53,156 nt of DNA from an uncultured Erysipelotrichaceae bacterium (GCA_900315225.1 OMYM01000440.1:1-53156); one strand, 5' to 3'; shown: positions 8,588 to 16,951, counted from the first letter of the stretch. A program made the numbers and translations. Notes: generated by a model from the letters alone, not told the origin.

Positions 8588-9736
8588 ATGGACTCACATA
8601 TTAAGACGGCTGCGAAGCTAGCCCTCGCAGCCGCAACGCTCACGCCAACGGTTGCCGTGGCAGAGCAAAACACAACATATGGATGGAACACCGATGCAAA
8701 CATGCGCTACTGGTATGAAGATGGCATTGTGCAGGGAACCTACAACGACCCCAAGGGAGTCATGGGATATGATCCCGAATTGAATGTCTTCATCAACCGT
8801 GGACGGGAAATCTTCGACCACGCCAGCAACTCGTGGTATTGGCTCGATTCCATTAACAATGGCGCTGCCGCCCATAACAAAGAAGTGTGGATCCCCTATA
8901 TCTTCCAAGATGAAGCCACCCCAAGCGGAGGCAAATGGGTTCGCTACGACCATGAAGGACATATGATCAAAGGCTGGTTCAGCATTGATGGACGCACATA
9001 TTTCTACGACCACGAGACAGGTGCCATGTTAAAAGGCTGGCACTGGATCGATGGTAGACGCTGTCATTTCAACGAACTCACAGGTGTCATGGACTACAAC
9101 GCCACCTGCGATTTCTACAACTATGACAACAACGCTGCCATGGATTCCATCGCCTACATCGGATACAACATCCGGGAATTGCGAAACAGGGGAACCCTGT
9201 GGAACACACACTATAACGAAAACATGCGCGGCATCCTTTCGGGAGTGCCGTATGGCTCGGGCTGCACCGGGCTTGAGACAAACTGGGAAGGCAAACCAGA
9301 CATCGATGCATTCCGCCGTCGCGGACTTGTCTGCGCGTCATACGTCGCATACGTATATTTCAACTATTTCCCTAATGTTGCAGGCATCGATACCAGCTCA
9401 TTCATCGTCCCGCAAAACCCAAAGAGCGTTGACTCTTGGCTAATTGCCTCAAGAGACACCGTCAACCGTGGCAATGCACGTTTTGTCGGGTTCCATCAAG
9501 ATGGCGCAGGAAGACTCCATGCGGATGAACCAATCCCCGCTGGGGCATTGTTCCTCCTGTCACACAATGGCAGGCTAGCCCACGCATGTGTCTATGCCGG
9601 AAACATGAACGGACGCAACTTCATGTATTCCCTTGGAAACTCCAAGGGACCTGAAATGTCCTCATTGGAAGGCTATTGGCAGTCATCCTACAAAGAAACT
9701 CTTACCTACATCGTCATCCCAGATTTTATACGCTGA
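8588..9736 (+). CDS. Secreted wall-binding NlpC/P60-like cysteine hydrolase
   Basis: 382 residues. Residues 1-25 form a signal peptide ending A-V-A. Residues about 31-170 hold the wall-binding module shared with the proteins at 2 and 20296 (RGREIFDH, WYWLDS, KEVWIPY, then KGW/YFYD/TG repeats). Here it is N-terminal to the catalytic part. The C-terminal domain has CASYVAYVYFNYF with candidate nucleophile C249 and RLAHACVYAG with candidate base H332, the pattern of NlpC/P60 peptidoglycan amidases or endopeptidases. The usual D-C-S-G is replaced by V-C-A-S, so it is a divergent member. It probably cleaves peptide bonds in peptidoglycan outside the cell. The gene is monocistronic with its own promoter and terminator. 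Confidence 0.8.
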   Translation: MDSHIKTAAKLALAAATLTPTVAVAEQNTTYGWNTDANMRYWYEDGIVQGTYNDPKGVMGYDPELNVFINRGREIFDHASNSWYWLDSINNGAAAHNKEVWIPYIFQDEATPSGGKWVRYDHEGHMIKGWFSIDGRTYFYDHETGAMLKGWHWIDGRRCHFNELTGVMDYNATCDFYNYDNNAAMDSIAYIGYNIRELRNRGTLWNTHYNENMRGILSGVPYGSGCTGLETNWEGKPDIDAFRRRGLVCASYVAYVYFNYFPNVAGIDTSSFIVPQNPKSVDSWLIASRDTVNRGNARFVGFHQDGAGRLHADEPIPAGALFLLSHNGRLAHACVYAGNMNGRNFMYSLGNSKGPEMSSLEGYWQSSYKETLTYIVIPDFIR

Positions 9737-9738
9737 TT

Positions 9739-9764
9739 AGCTTCCCCAATGGGGAAGCTTTTTT
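9739..9764 (+). terminator. Intrinsic terminator of the NlpC/P60-like gene
   Basis: AGCTTCCCC and GGGGAAGCT pair around a 3-nt loop and are followed by T residues. Confidence 0.85.
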
Positions 9765-9800
9765 AGTTTAGTGTAGTATTGCGATTTATTTGCGAGAACA

Positions 9801-9826
9801 AAAAAACCGGCTCAATGAACCAGTTC
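9801..9826 (-). terminator. Terminator of the XRE gene at 10194
   Basis: In the minus-strand RNA AACUGGUUC pairs fully (with two G-U pairs) with GAGCCGGUU and is followed by a run of U. It overlaps the stop codon. Confidence 0.7.
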
Positions 9827-10194
9827 TACTTTCCATTGGTCCGGCATGCCTCAAGAAACGCAAATGCTGCGTCATAGAACAACTCCGTTTGTTCTCGTGG
9901 CAACGTCCTGATCCCAAATATCAATGAAAGCTCTTTCTGTGTAAATGATGTCACACTCTCATACCCATTGTCATTGCCATGGAGCAAATACTCCTTTTCC
10001 ACTCCAAGATAATTAGCAATTTCATCAATGTAATTCATGTATGATCTTGTTCTTCCCGACTTCCATTGCGTCAAAGATGAGTTGGTGATTCCCAAATGCA
10101 ACGCCATGTCTCTCTGTCTAATTCCCTTCGCTTCCATTTGTTTCAAAATCCTAACAAGGATTCGATTATCGATCTCTTCAAGCTTCCTGGTCAT
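9826..10194 (-). CDS. XRE-family transcriptional regulator
   Basis: 122 residues with a helix-turn-helix at about 20-70 (GIRQRDMALHLGITNSSLTQ, then WKSGRTRSY and a LGVEKEYLLHG end typical of Cro/C1 domains). The C-terminal 45 residues are not recognised. The ATG at 10194 has GGGGAGG upstream and is preferred over the one at 10239. It is divergent from azlC across about 250 bp, so it may act on the azlCD promoter or on itself. No perfect operator is evident there. Confidence 0.8.
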   Translation of the reverse strand: MTRKLEEIDNRILVRILKQMEAKGIRQRDMALHLGITNSSLTQWKSGRTRSYMNYIDEIANYLGVEKEYLLHGNDNGYESVTSFTQKELSLIFGIRTLPREQTELFYDAAFAFLEACRTNGK

Positions 10195-10401
10195 GTAAAA
10201 CCTCCCCTGACACCAAATGCCTGTCATTCCAATATACAAAAAATGTCAACTGTATATCAGACGGACACTATAATACACTATTCACTGAAAAAGCTGTAGA
10301 CGCTCAATTTACCTATTTCAAATCCACACGTCAATTGAACCGTCAACAGATCATATATCAATTTAATTTTAACAAATTTTCAAAGAAAACAACACTAAAT
10401 C

Positions 10402-10430
10402 TATAATGCATTGCGATGAAAACGATTTCA
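10402..10430 (+). promoter_or_regulatory. azlCD -10 element with a perfect cre site
   Basis: A consensus TATAAT lies at 10402-10407 (weak -35 TTCAAA at 10379-10384). TGAAAACGATTTCA at 10417-10430 matches the cre consensus TGWAANCGNTNWCA at every defined position. It sits at about +5 to +18, a position where CcpA blocks transcription. Confidence 0.7.
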
Positions 10431-10446
10431 TGATATAACTGTTAAC

Positions 10447-11142
10447 ATGAAAACAAACAGACTCGCATTCCTTGAAGGAATCAAAGACGGCATTCCCATT
10501 GCGCTAGGCTATGCTGCGGTTGCCTTTTCCCTAGGCATTGCCATGCGCAATGCAGACATGAATGCCCTGCAAGGCTTTCTTATAAGCCTTGCTAACGTTG
10601 CATCTGCTGGAGAATACGCCGACCTCCAGGTCATTGCAGAAGATGGAGCGTACATTGAGATTATCATTGTGACATTTGTCGCAAACATGCGTTATCTCCT
10701 AATGTCCACGGCACTTACCCAACGGTTCTTGCGAGATACTCCATTTTATCACCGCTTCTTTGTGGGATATGGCGTTACCGATGAGATATTTGGCATCTCC
10801 ATTGGACACGCCAAGCACATCGAGCCATTCTACAACTATGGTGCCATTGTCGTTTCCGTTCCTGCCTGGGCACTTGGCACAAGCTTTGGCATCCTTGCCG
10901 GTAACATCCTGCCATCTCGCATCGTTTCTGCCCTTTCCGTTGCCCTATATGGCATGTTCATCGCCATCATCATTCCACCCGCAAAAGAAAACCCTGTTAC
11001 TGCAGGCGTTGTCATCAGCGGTTTCCTGCTCTCGTGGCTCACAAGGAACATCACGCTTCTCTCCTCGGGAATGAAGACAATCATCTTGACTATCTTCATC
11101 GCATCTATCGCTGCCTGGAGGTTCCCACATGAAAACGCATAA
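10447..11142 (+). CDS. azlC: Branched-chain amino acid exporter large subunit AzlC
   Basis: 231 residues, normal for the AzlC family (large subunit of the AzlCD exporter for branched-chain amino acids and analogues). The N-terminal G-I-K-D-G-I-P-I-A-L-G-Y-A segment and following hydrophobic helices are characteristic, including NMRYLLMSTAL and a conserved F-F-V-G-Y-G-V-T-D-E loop. It overlaps azlD by 14 bp, so the pair is translated together. No Shine-Dalgarno is obvious before the ATG. A perfect cre site at the promoter suggests repression when preferred sugar is available. Confidence 0.92.
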   Translation: MKTNRLAFLEGIKDGIPIALGYAAVAFSLGIAMRNADMNALQGFLISLANVASAGEYADLQVIAEDGAYIEIIIVTFVANMRYLLMSTALTQRFLRDTPFYHRFFVGYGVTDEIFGISIGHAKHIEPFYNYGAIVVSVPAWALGTSFGILAGNILPSRIVSALSVALYGMFIAIIIPPAKENPVTAGVVISGFLLSWLTRNITLLSSGMKTIILTIFIASIAAWRFPHENA

Positions 11143-11437
11143 CATCTATGTCTATATCCTTCTCTCTGGGCTTGTCTCCTATCTAATCCGCGTTCTCCCC
11201 CTGACCCTGATCAACAAACCTATCCAAAACAAATTCCTTCGTTCTTTCCTTTATTACGTTCCATACGCAACCCTGGCGGTCATGACCTTTCCCGCCATCA
11301 TCGAAGCCACAAAATCCCCTGTCTCTGGTTTTTGCGCCTTGGCAACAGGCGTGTTCTTTGCCCTGCAGGGTAGAAACCTCCCCTTTGTCGCAACTGCCTG
11401 TTGCCTAACGGTTTTACTACTTGAAACCATCCTTTGA
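11129..11437 (+). CDS. azlD: Branched-chain amino acid exporter small subunit AzlD
   Basis: 102 residues with three or four hydrophobic helices, matching the AzlD family. The segment SYLIRVLPLTL near the N-terminus and FLRSFLYYVPYATLAVMTFP are typical. It overlaps the end of azlC and forms the inner-membrane exporter with it. I see no terminator directly downstream. Confidence 0.9.
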   Translation: MKTHNIYVYILLSGLVSYLIRVLPLTLINKPIQNKFLRSFLYYVPYATLAVMTFPAIIEATKSPVSGFCALATGVFFALQGRNLPFVATACCLTVLLLETIL

Positions 11438-11456
11438 GCCATATTCTTTCCAGGAT

Positions 11457-11485
11457 TTGTTTCAAAGAGTGTATCATTATATATG
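11457..11485 (+). promoter_or_regulatory. Possible promoter of the DUF4342 gene
   Basis: TTGTTT at 11457-11462, 17-bp spacer, TATATG at 11480-11485, followed by AAAGGAG before the ATG. Confidence 0.35.
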
Positions 11486-11500
11486 CAAAGGAGAATTGTC

Positions 11501-11833
11501 ATGAATACTAACAACGAACTCAGCGAAAAGGTCAAGGAACTAATCAAGAAAGGCAACGTCACCAAGATCATCGTCAAAGACAAGAACGGAAAGAAAATCG
11601 TATCGTTCAACACCAACGTAGGTATCATTGGCGGCCTTGTCGCAATGTCCGCCGCTCCATGGGCTCTAATCGCAACCGCCATTGTAACCGCTGGAACCGG
11701 CTGCACCGTCAAAGTCATCAAGGACAATGGTGAAGTAATCACCCTTTCCGACACTATCGAAAATGTCACCAACAAAGTTGGCGACACTGCCGAAAACATC
11801 AGAGATACGATCATGAAACACTTCAACAAATAA
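11501..11833 (+). CDS. DUF4342 family protein
   Basis: 110 residues. The N-terminal half (LSEKVKELIKKGNVTKIIVK, then a G-K-K-I-V-S-F-N-T segment) and the central hydrophobic glycine/alanine-rich stretch (GIIGGLVAMSAAPWALIATA) match the DUF4342 family of small, possibly membrane-associated proteins of unknown function. An acidic helical tail follows. The ATG at 11501 has AAAGGAG at good spacing. The earlier ATG at 11483 does not. Function is unknown. Confidence 0.75.
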   Translation: MNTNNELSEKVKELIKKGNVTKIIVKDKNGKKIVSFNTNVGIIGGLVAMSAAPWALIATAIVTAGTGCTVKVIKDNGEVITLSDTIENVTNKVGDTAENIRDTIMKHFNK

Positions 11834-11857
11834 GGCATCCTCATCGGATGCCTTTTT
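11832..11857 (+). terminator. Intrinsic terminator of the DUF4342 gene
   Basis: GGCATCC and GGATGCC pair around a short loop, followed by five T residues. It also separates this gene from the convergent HD gene. Confidence 0.8.
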
Positions 11858-12385
11858 CTAACGGTTTAATCCATGCATGGCATGGCGTACAACATCATAT
11901 GCGTTCCTTGACTTCTTTCCCAAAAGCTCCAAGGTTTCCATTACTGATTCATGCTTGTCGCACACATTGACAATCAAAGCTTCCCTTGAGTCAGGCATCT
12001 CCTTGGCAAGAGGCCACATATGCGTGCGGATAATGCCTGCCGTCTTTTCATCGATATCGCCAAGGATATCCTTTGCTACGGTGACGGAATCAACTGGATG
12101 ACCTAAGCAACACTGCACAGACGACCCAAATTTCTCGTCTCTGCCGATAATCCCCAGATCATGGCAAAGCGAACCGATCAAAACCTTGTCTCTGTCCACC
12201 TTCATGCCATTCCTTTCCAACAAATCACACAACTTCATGGCATACCTTGCCACGCCAACCGAATGCATTGCGACCGTCGTGTCAAGATGATGCGTTTGCC
12301 TGCAGGCTTGTCCAAATATCTCGGAATGCAAAATCTGTTGGGCCTCACGGGTAAGATTCAACTCGTCCAATGTCGTATTCCTCAT
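11858..12385 (-). CDS. HD-domain phosphohydrolase
   Basis: 175 residues. The HD superfamily metal site is visible: H in M-H-S-V-G-V, the H-D pair in GSLCHDLGIIG, and D in NVCDKHESV. A further CCLGHPVDS segment fits the extended HD pattern. Members hydrolyse nucleotides or cyclic dinucleotides, and the substrate here cannot be read. The ATG at 12385 has GGAGGT upstream and is preferred over the one at 12433. An extended -10 element (TGCTATACT) lies just upstream at about 12407-12415, so it is probably transcribed on its own. Confidence 0.8.
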   Translation of the reverse strand: MRNTTLDELNLTREAQQILHSEIFGQACRQTHHLDTTVAMHSVGVARYAMKLCDLLERNGMKVDRDKVLIGSLCHDLGIIGRDEKFGSSVQCCLGHPVDSVTVAKDILGDIDEKTAGIIRTHMWPLAKEMPDSREALIVNVCDKHESVMETLELLGKKSRNAYDVVRHAMHGLNR

Positions 12386-12466
12386 TTCTACCTCCGGTCG
12401 GAAGTATAGCACATTCTTCTTGAAAAATCCCAATGATTTTTCTTTGAATTGCTCAAAACGAAGAGT

Positions 12467-12907
12467 TCAACGGCTTCTCTTGCCTCGCTTAGATGCCGTC
12501 ACACTGCTTTTGCGGCGCGTACGCACTCCGCTCTCACGCAAGATTCTCCCCACCGTATTGGAGCAGATATGCACTCCAGGATGCGCTTCCATGACTCTTC
12601 TCGCAATTAATCTATCACTCAACAAGTTTGCGTTCTTCTCCTTCGTCATTTCCACGATCTCCTCGACGATCTCAGGATGCTGATCCGCGAATTTCTTTCT
12701 TCCACCTCCTGGCTTGCGAATTCTGTCGCCTTCCCTGAATCTAACACCTGCCTCATGTTCCTTCATCCCCTTAGCAACAGTGCCTCGGGAAACGTGATAC
12801 TTCTGGGAAACCTTCTGGATGCCGCCAAATCCCATTCGTGCAGCCTCCTTGCCCAGCGCAAGTCTCTTCTGCTTCTCATTCATGTTCGCAATATTCTTCT
12901 TGGACAT
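12467..12907 (-). CDS. Stand-alone ISAzo13-type transposase DNA-binding region
   Basis: 146 residues, starting at an ATG with GGGAGGG upstream. The sequence follows the N-terminal part of ISAzo13-family transposases: a GFGGIQKVSQKYHVSRG helix-turn-helix, the family signature R-I-R-K-P-G-G-G-R-K-K, then a second helical region ending NTVGRILRESGV. The catalytic DDE domain that should follow is absent, and I find no remnant of it in the next bases, which hold the promoter of the HD gene. It is either a truncated transposase with an intact translation start or a retained DNA-binding protein. No terminal inverted repeats are evident. Confidence 0.65.
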   Translation of the reverse strand: MSKKNIANMNEKQKRLALGKEAARMGFGGIQKVSQKYHVSRGTVAKGMKEHEAGVRFREGDRIRKPGGGRKKFADQHPEIVEEIVEMTKEKNANLLSDRLIARRVMEAHPGVHICSNTVGRILRESGVRTRRKSSVTASKRGKRSR

Positions 12908-13310
12908 ATTATTCCCTCCCTTGCGAATTACATTATATGTGAAATGACTATACAAGTTATTATTTTTTACTTTGCTCATAAATAGATTGTTGATTTTTAA
13001 TGCCAATCTACGATTTATGTCAAATGTCTACATCAAAGTTTATATACTTTGATATTGACTGTTTTTCTTGCGCGTCATTTCACAAAAACCACGCGTTCAT
13101 AGCGCATTTACCCCAATAGTGCGCGCACGCGCGTAACAAATCATCAAGACCTTCGCAACTTTCTTTTTTATGTACTCAGGTTTAAAGAACTTCCGCAAGG
13201 AAGAATAGAATCAGTTTTCAGAGAACGTGCGTTTTCAGAAACAAATCATTGAAACTTTTCATGCAAGATAATAGAATTAAATGGAAAGCACATATGACAG
13301 GAGGTTGTTA
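12908..13310. other. Non-coding gap of about 400 bp
   Basis: I see no convincing gene. The stretch is AT-rich apart from a 17-bp alternating purine-pyrimidine run (GTGCGCGCACGCGCGTA at 13119-13135). It must hold the divergent promoters for the ISAzo13-type gene and for thrH, but I could not define them with confidence. Confidence 0.5.
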
Positions 13311-13910
13311 ATGAACATTGTATGCCTGGACATGGAAGGCGTCCTCGTCCCTGAAATCTGGATCGCCTTCTCCGAAGCCAGCGGAATTCCAGAACTTCGC
13401 CGCACAACCCGCGACGAGCCGGACTACAACAAATTGATGAACTGGCGTATTCAGATCCTTAAAGACCATGGACTTGGCCTCAAGCAAATCCAAGAGACAA
13501 TCGCAACGATTGACCCATTGCCTGGCGCAAAGGAATTTCTCGACGAACTCCGTTCCTTGACGCAGGTGCTCATTCTTTCCGATACTTTCGAACAGTTCGC
13601 CATGCCCTTGATGAAAAAGCTCGGCTATCCCACCCTCTTTTGCAATACCCTAGAGGTAGCGGAAAGCGGCGAAATCACCGGATTCAAGATGCGCGTGGAA
13701 CACTCCAAGCTAACGACCGTCAAGGCGCTACAATCCATTGGCTATGAGACAATTGCCTGTGGCGATAGCTTCAACGACCTTGACATGATTCTTGCGTCCA
13801 AGGCAGGATTCCTCTTCCGGAGTACCGATGCCATCAAGGCAGCCTACCCCGATATCCCTGCCTTCGAGGAATTTGTCGACCTTTCAAACGCCATCAAGGC
13901 GCAACTTTGA
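13311..13910 (+). CDS. thrH: ThrH-like phosphoserine phosphatase / homoserine phosphotransferase
   Basis: 199 residues of the HAD superfamily, close in length to characterised ThrH. The N-terminal catalytic motif is CLDMEGVLVPE, with D7 and the second acid replaced by E9, which marks ThrH rather than ordinary SerB. Motif II is ILSDTFEQF and the metal motif GDSFNDLDM. ThrH can move phosphate from phosphoserine to homoserine, linking serine and threonine synthesis. The ATG at 13311 has AGGAGGT at good spacing and is preferred over 13281. It is the first gene of a probable three-gene operon with a cupin and an iron alcohol dehydrogenase. Confidence 0.85.
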   Translation: MNIVCLDMEGVLVPEIWIAFSEASGIPELRRTTRDEPDYNKLMNWRIQILKDHGLGLKQIQETIATIDPLPGAKEFLDELRSLTQVLILSDTFEQFAMPLMKKLGYPTLFCNTLEVAESGEITGFKMRVEHSKLTTVKALQSIGYETIACGDSFNDLDMILASKAGFLFRSTDAIKAAYPDIPAFEEFVDLSNAIKAQL

Positions 13911-13951
13911 CACAAGCCAACAATGGTATCTCATATTGAAGGAGAAAATGT

Positions 13952-14302
13952 ATGATCAGAAAAGAAAACCAATGCAAAATCGAATACCGCGAACACATGA
14001 GAGACGGCGATGGAACCGTCTTGTTAACAAACTTTGTCAATAGCCCAGAAGATCTCTGCAACAAGGGAAGGCTTTTCTCCAAGATCACCCTGAACCCTGG
14101 GTGCTCCATCGGCTACCACGTCCACGAAAACGATTCCGAGTTGTTCTATATCCTCAAGGGCATCGCCCAATACAACGACAACGGAAATATCGTCACGGTA
14201 TCCGCTGGCGATGTTACTATCTGCCCGCCTGGACAAGGACATGGCATTGCGAACAAAAGAGATGAAGTCGTAGAACTGATCGCTGTCATCGTCTACGCTT
14301 AA
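13952..14302 (+). CDS. Small single-domain cupin
   Basis: 116 residues. Cupin motif 1 is G-Y-H-V-H-E-N-D-S-E-L-F-Y-I-L-K-G and motif 2 is P-P-G-Q-G-H-G-I-A-N, so the metal ligands H, H, E and H are present. Such proteins can be isomerases, dioxygenases or sugar/metal binders, and the sequence does not decide. It has AAGGAG upstream and lies 41 bp after thrH and 12 bp before the alcohol dehydrogenase, so co-transcription is likely. Confidence 0.85.
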   Translation: MIRKENQCKIEYREHMRDGDGTVLLTNFVNSPEDLCNKGRLFSKITLNPGCSIGYHVHENDSELFYILKGIAQYNDNGNIVTVSAGDVTICPPGQGHGIANKRDEVVELIAVIVYA

Positions 14303-14314
14303 GAGAGACAACCA

Positions 14315-15391
14315 ATGAAATTCTATATGCCCACAAGGCTGTATGTGGAAGAAGAATGCGTCCTCTCTCACAACAAGGAACTGTCTTCCCTTGGCCAAAA
14401 AGCACTCATCGTGACCGGCAAATCTTCCGCCATCAAGTCAGGCGCATTTGATGATGTCGCAAAGGCTCTCAGCACCAATAATGTTGCCTATTGCGTTTTC
14501 AATGAAGTAGAAGAAAACCCTTCAACCGATACAATCATCAAGGCCACGACCTATGGTCTTGCGGAAAACGTTGATTTTGTTATTGGCATTGGCGGTGGAT
14601 CACCACTTGACGCTGCCAAAGCAATTGCCTTCATGTTGAACCTAAAGAGTACCGATCCTAAAGATTTATACAATCCGACATTGCCTTCCAATGCGCTTCC
14701 CATCGCCGCCATCCCCACCACATGTGGCACAGGCTCAGAAGTCACCGGCGTTTCTGTACTCACCGTACATGACAAGCAAACAAAGTCATCGATCCCCCAA
14801 AGGATCTTCCCACAACTCGCTTTAGTGGATGGAAAGTACCTCATGAACGCTCCACACGCGATGATTGTCAATACATCCATTGATGCCCTTGCGCACATGA
14901 TTGAAAGTCTCTTAAGCAAGAAGAACGATCAATTCAGCCAATCCAACGCATTGACTGGCATCACATTATGGAGCTACACCAAGAAAGTGTTGACCAAGGA
15001 AAAACCACTGGATAGCGCCAATGCGTTCCAACTGATGCTCTCATCCACCTTTGGCGGCTTAGCGATAGCGCAAACAGGAACTTCCATTCCTCATGCGTTG
15101 AGCTACATCCTGACCTATGACCAACACATTCCGCACGGCAAGGCATGTGGCTATTTCCTCGGGAAATTCCTTCGGGAAGCGCCATTTGACCTCCAGTATC
15201 CCACTCTATGCGCTGCAGGCTTTACGAAAATCGAAGATTTTCAATCCTTCCTGCAAACCGTCTTTGGCGACTTTTCCGTCCCATCCGAAACTCTCGAAAG
15301 AGCATACAACGTCGTTGTCAAGAACAAGGAACGACTCAATGGATGCCGTTTCGATGTCGATGAGGAAACCTTGCGCAGAATTGTCTTCTGA
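14315..15391 (+). CDS. Iron-containing alcohol dehydrogenase family protein
   Basis: 358 residues of the class III alcohol dehydrogenase / dehydroquinate synthase-like fold. The dinucleotide loop is GIGGGSPLDAAKA at 91-103 and the family signature P-T-T-C-G-T-G-S-E is at 134-142. Metal ligands are D190, H194, H260 and H274. It oxidises or reduces an alcohol/aldehyde pair with NAD(P)(H). Its place after thrH and a cupin suggests a specialised substrate, perhaps a phosphorylated or amino-acid-derived one, but this is inference. A strong terminator follows. Confidence 0.88.
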   Translation: MKFYMPTRLYVEEECVLSHNKELSSLGQKALIVTGKSSAIKSGAFDDVAKALSTNNVAYCVFNEVEENPSTDTIIKATTYGLAENVDFVIGIGGGSPLDAAKAIAFMLNLKSTDPKDLYNPTLPSNALPIAAIPTTCGTGSEVTGVSVLTVHDKQTKSSIPQRIFPQLALVDGKYLMNAPHAMIVNTSIDALAHMIESLLSKKNDQFSQSNALTGITLWSYTKKVLTKEKPLDSANAFQLMLSSTFGGLAIAQTGTSIPHALSYILTYDQHIPHGKACGYFLGKFLREAPFDLQYPTLCAAGFTKIEDFQSFLQTVFGDFSVPSETLERAYNVVVKNKERLNGCRFDVDEETLRRIVF

Positions 15392-15400
15392 CACCCATAA

Positions 15401-15425
15401 AAACCAGCCATCGGCTGGTTTTTTC
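15401..15425 (+). terminator. Terminator of the thrH-cupin-ADH operon
   Basis: AACCAGCC and GGCTGGTT pair around a 3-nt loop, followed by T residues. It overlaps the end of the convergent aldo/keto reductase gene. Confidence 0.85.
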
Positions 15426-16398
15426 ATTTATGCGGGATCGCTCCTGAAATAGGATGAGGAACATATGGTTCCTCAAGATATGCGACTTCTTCTTGCGTAA
15501 GTGTCAACGCCATTGCCTTGGCCGCATCATCGAAATGTTTCATCTTTGTTGCGCCAACAATCGGAGCAGCAACGTTTTTAGCATAATGCCACGCCAAGGC
15601 AACCTCACACATGGTAACGTCATGCCTATTCGCCAATTCATCGACCCTTTGGACAATCGCCATATCGTGTTTCTTCATCGCATCATACTTCCGATGCAAG
15701 ATCTTATCTGTGCCATCCCTCTTCGTTCCAGAATCCCATTGCGAATGGGTCAAATGGCCACCTGCCAACGGACTATACGGAATACGCGACACATGGAACT
15801 GTTCACACACTGGTATCAATTCCCTCTCATCCTCCCTATACAACAGGTTATAGTGATTCTGCATCGTTGAAAACGGCGTAAACCCATGTTCCTTTGCGCA
15901 AATCTGAAAATTGTGGAACTGATATCCATACATTGCGGAAGCACCTAACGCCCTGACTTTCCCTGCCTTGACAAGGCTATCAAGCGTCTCTAGCGTTTCT
16001 TCTATTGGCGTGTCATAGTCAAAACGATGAATCTGGTAAAGATCCAGATAATCCGTTCCAAGACGTTCAAGCGTTCCCTCAATTTCTCGTAAAATCGCTT
16101 CTTTCTTCAACTTTCCCTCATTGAAGTAAACCTTGGAAGCCAAGACAACCTTGTCTCTTGGAATGCCCAATCGCTTCAAAGCCTTGCCTATGAAAAGCTC
16201 GCTTGTCCCATTAGCGTACTGGTTTGCCGTATCGATAAAGTTCACGCCCATCTCATATGCATGCGCAATCATCGCCGCTGTTTCATCTTCATTCAATGTC
16301 CATTGATGTGTTCCCTCGAACACTTCGCCAAACGACATTCCTCCCACGCATATGCGCGACACCAGCAAATCTGTTTCTCCTAGCTGAATATATTTCAT
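15424..16398 (-). CDS. Aldo/keto reductase
   Basis: 324 residues, TIM-barrel NADPH-dependent oxidoreductase. The catalytic tetrad is complete: D56 (NFIDTANQY), Y61, K89 (LASKVYF) and H124 (YQIHRFD). The C-terminal cofactor segment P-I-V-G-A-T-K is present. The ATG at 16398 has GGAGGT just upstream and is preferred over 16431. It reduces aldehydes or ketones and the natural substrate is not evident. It is convergent with the thrH operon and divergent from the XRE gene at 16490. Confidence 0.9.
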   Translation of the reverse strand: MKYIQLGETDLLVSRICVGGMSFGEVFEGTHQWTLNEDETAAMIAHAYEMGVNFIDTANQYANGTSELFIGKALKRLGIPRDKVVLASKVYFNEGKLKKEAILREIEGTLERLGTDYLDLYQIHRFDYDTPIEETLETLDSLVKAGKVRALGASAMYGYQFHNFQICAKEHGFTPFSTMQNHYNLLYREDERELIPVCEQFHVSRIPYSPLAGGHLTHSQWDSGTKRDGTDKILHRKYDAMKKHDMAIVQRVDELANRHDVTMCEVALAWHYAKNVAAPIVGATKMKHFDDAAKAMALTLTQEEVAYLEEPYVPHPISGAIPHK

Positions 16399-16442
16399 AT
16401 GCACCTCCAAACAAAGTATACAACATTCCATTGGATCAATGC

Positions 16443-16488
16443 TTGCTTTCGCAACGCAAATAGTGTAATATTACACTAGAGGTGTAAT
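16443..16488 (+). promoter_or_regulatory. Promoter and palindromic operator of the XRE/PstS-like operon
   Basis: TTGCTT (16443-16448), 17-bp spacer, TAATAT (16466-16471). A perfect 16-bp palindrome AGTGTAATATTACACT (16462-16477) covers the -10 element. A third half-site GGTGTAAT (16481-16488) overlaps the ribosome site. The arrangement fits repression by the XRE protein encoded immediately downstream. Confidence 0.7.
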
Positions 16489-16489
16489 T

Positions 16490-16951
16490 ATGGACAAAAA
16501 CGAACTGATTGCTGAGGTGTCAAGGTGCCTCAAGACTGTGCGTGCGGAATATGACTTCTCACAAACGCAAATGGCTTCAATCCTTGGCATCTCCAAGAAA
16601 AGCCTGGTAGAGACAGAAAAGAAGCGCCGCAACTTAACCTGGCCGGAATGTGTCGCATTCGTGACATTGTTCTCTTCAAGCTCTATCCTACAAAACTCTT
16701 TTGGGGGTGAAATGTCCGATATGATGAAAGCAATTGCTTTCAACGACATCCAGCCCATCTACCCAAAAACCCTTGGTGGCAAGATTTGGTGGAAGAACAT
16801 CCGTGAGGAAAAAGGCTATCGTCTCCAACAAAACATCATATCCTCCCACTACCGCATCCTTGACAGCCAGGATGGAAGGATCATATCATCGCTTCACAAA
16901 AGCGTCATCATGCCAATCTTTGAAAATCTAATCAAGGAGGAAGACAAATGA
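16490..16951 (+). CDS. XRE-type regulator coupled to a membrane binding protein
   Basis: 153 residues. The N-terminal helix-turn-helix spans about 5-60 (LKTVRAEYDFSQTQMASILG, then ISKKSLVETEKKRRN). The C-terminal half is not a recognised ligand domain, though its aromatic/basic KIWWKNIREEKGYRL segment is distinctive. The start has AGAGGTG upstream. The stop overlaps the start of the next gene by 4 bp (ATGA), so the two proteins are translationally coupled. A palindromic operator over the promoter suggests autoregulation of the pair. Confidence 0.8.
   Translation: MDKNELIAEVSRCLKTVRAEYDFSQTQMASILGISKKSLVETEKKRRNLTWPECVAFVTLFSSSSILQNSFGGEMSDMMKAIAFNDIQPIYPKTLGGKIWWKNIREEKGYRLQQNIISSHYRILDSQDGRIISSLHKSVIMPIFENLIKEEDK

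Noticed and set aside
12422..12441. GAAAAATC/GATTTTTC inverted repeat as terminator of the ISAzo13-type gene
   Set aside because: The stem is AT-only and weak, and it lies just upstream of the HD gene promoter. I left it out of the feature list.
13119..13135. 17-bp alternating purine-pyrimidine run, possible Z-DNA or regulatory element
   Set aside because: Too short and isolated to support a function. Somewhat similar GC-rich patches near 7800 and 51460 do not align well enough to call a repeat.
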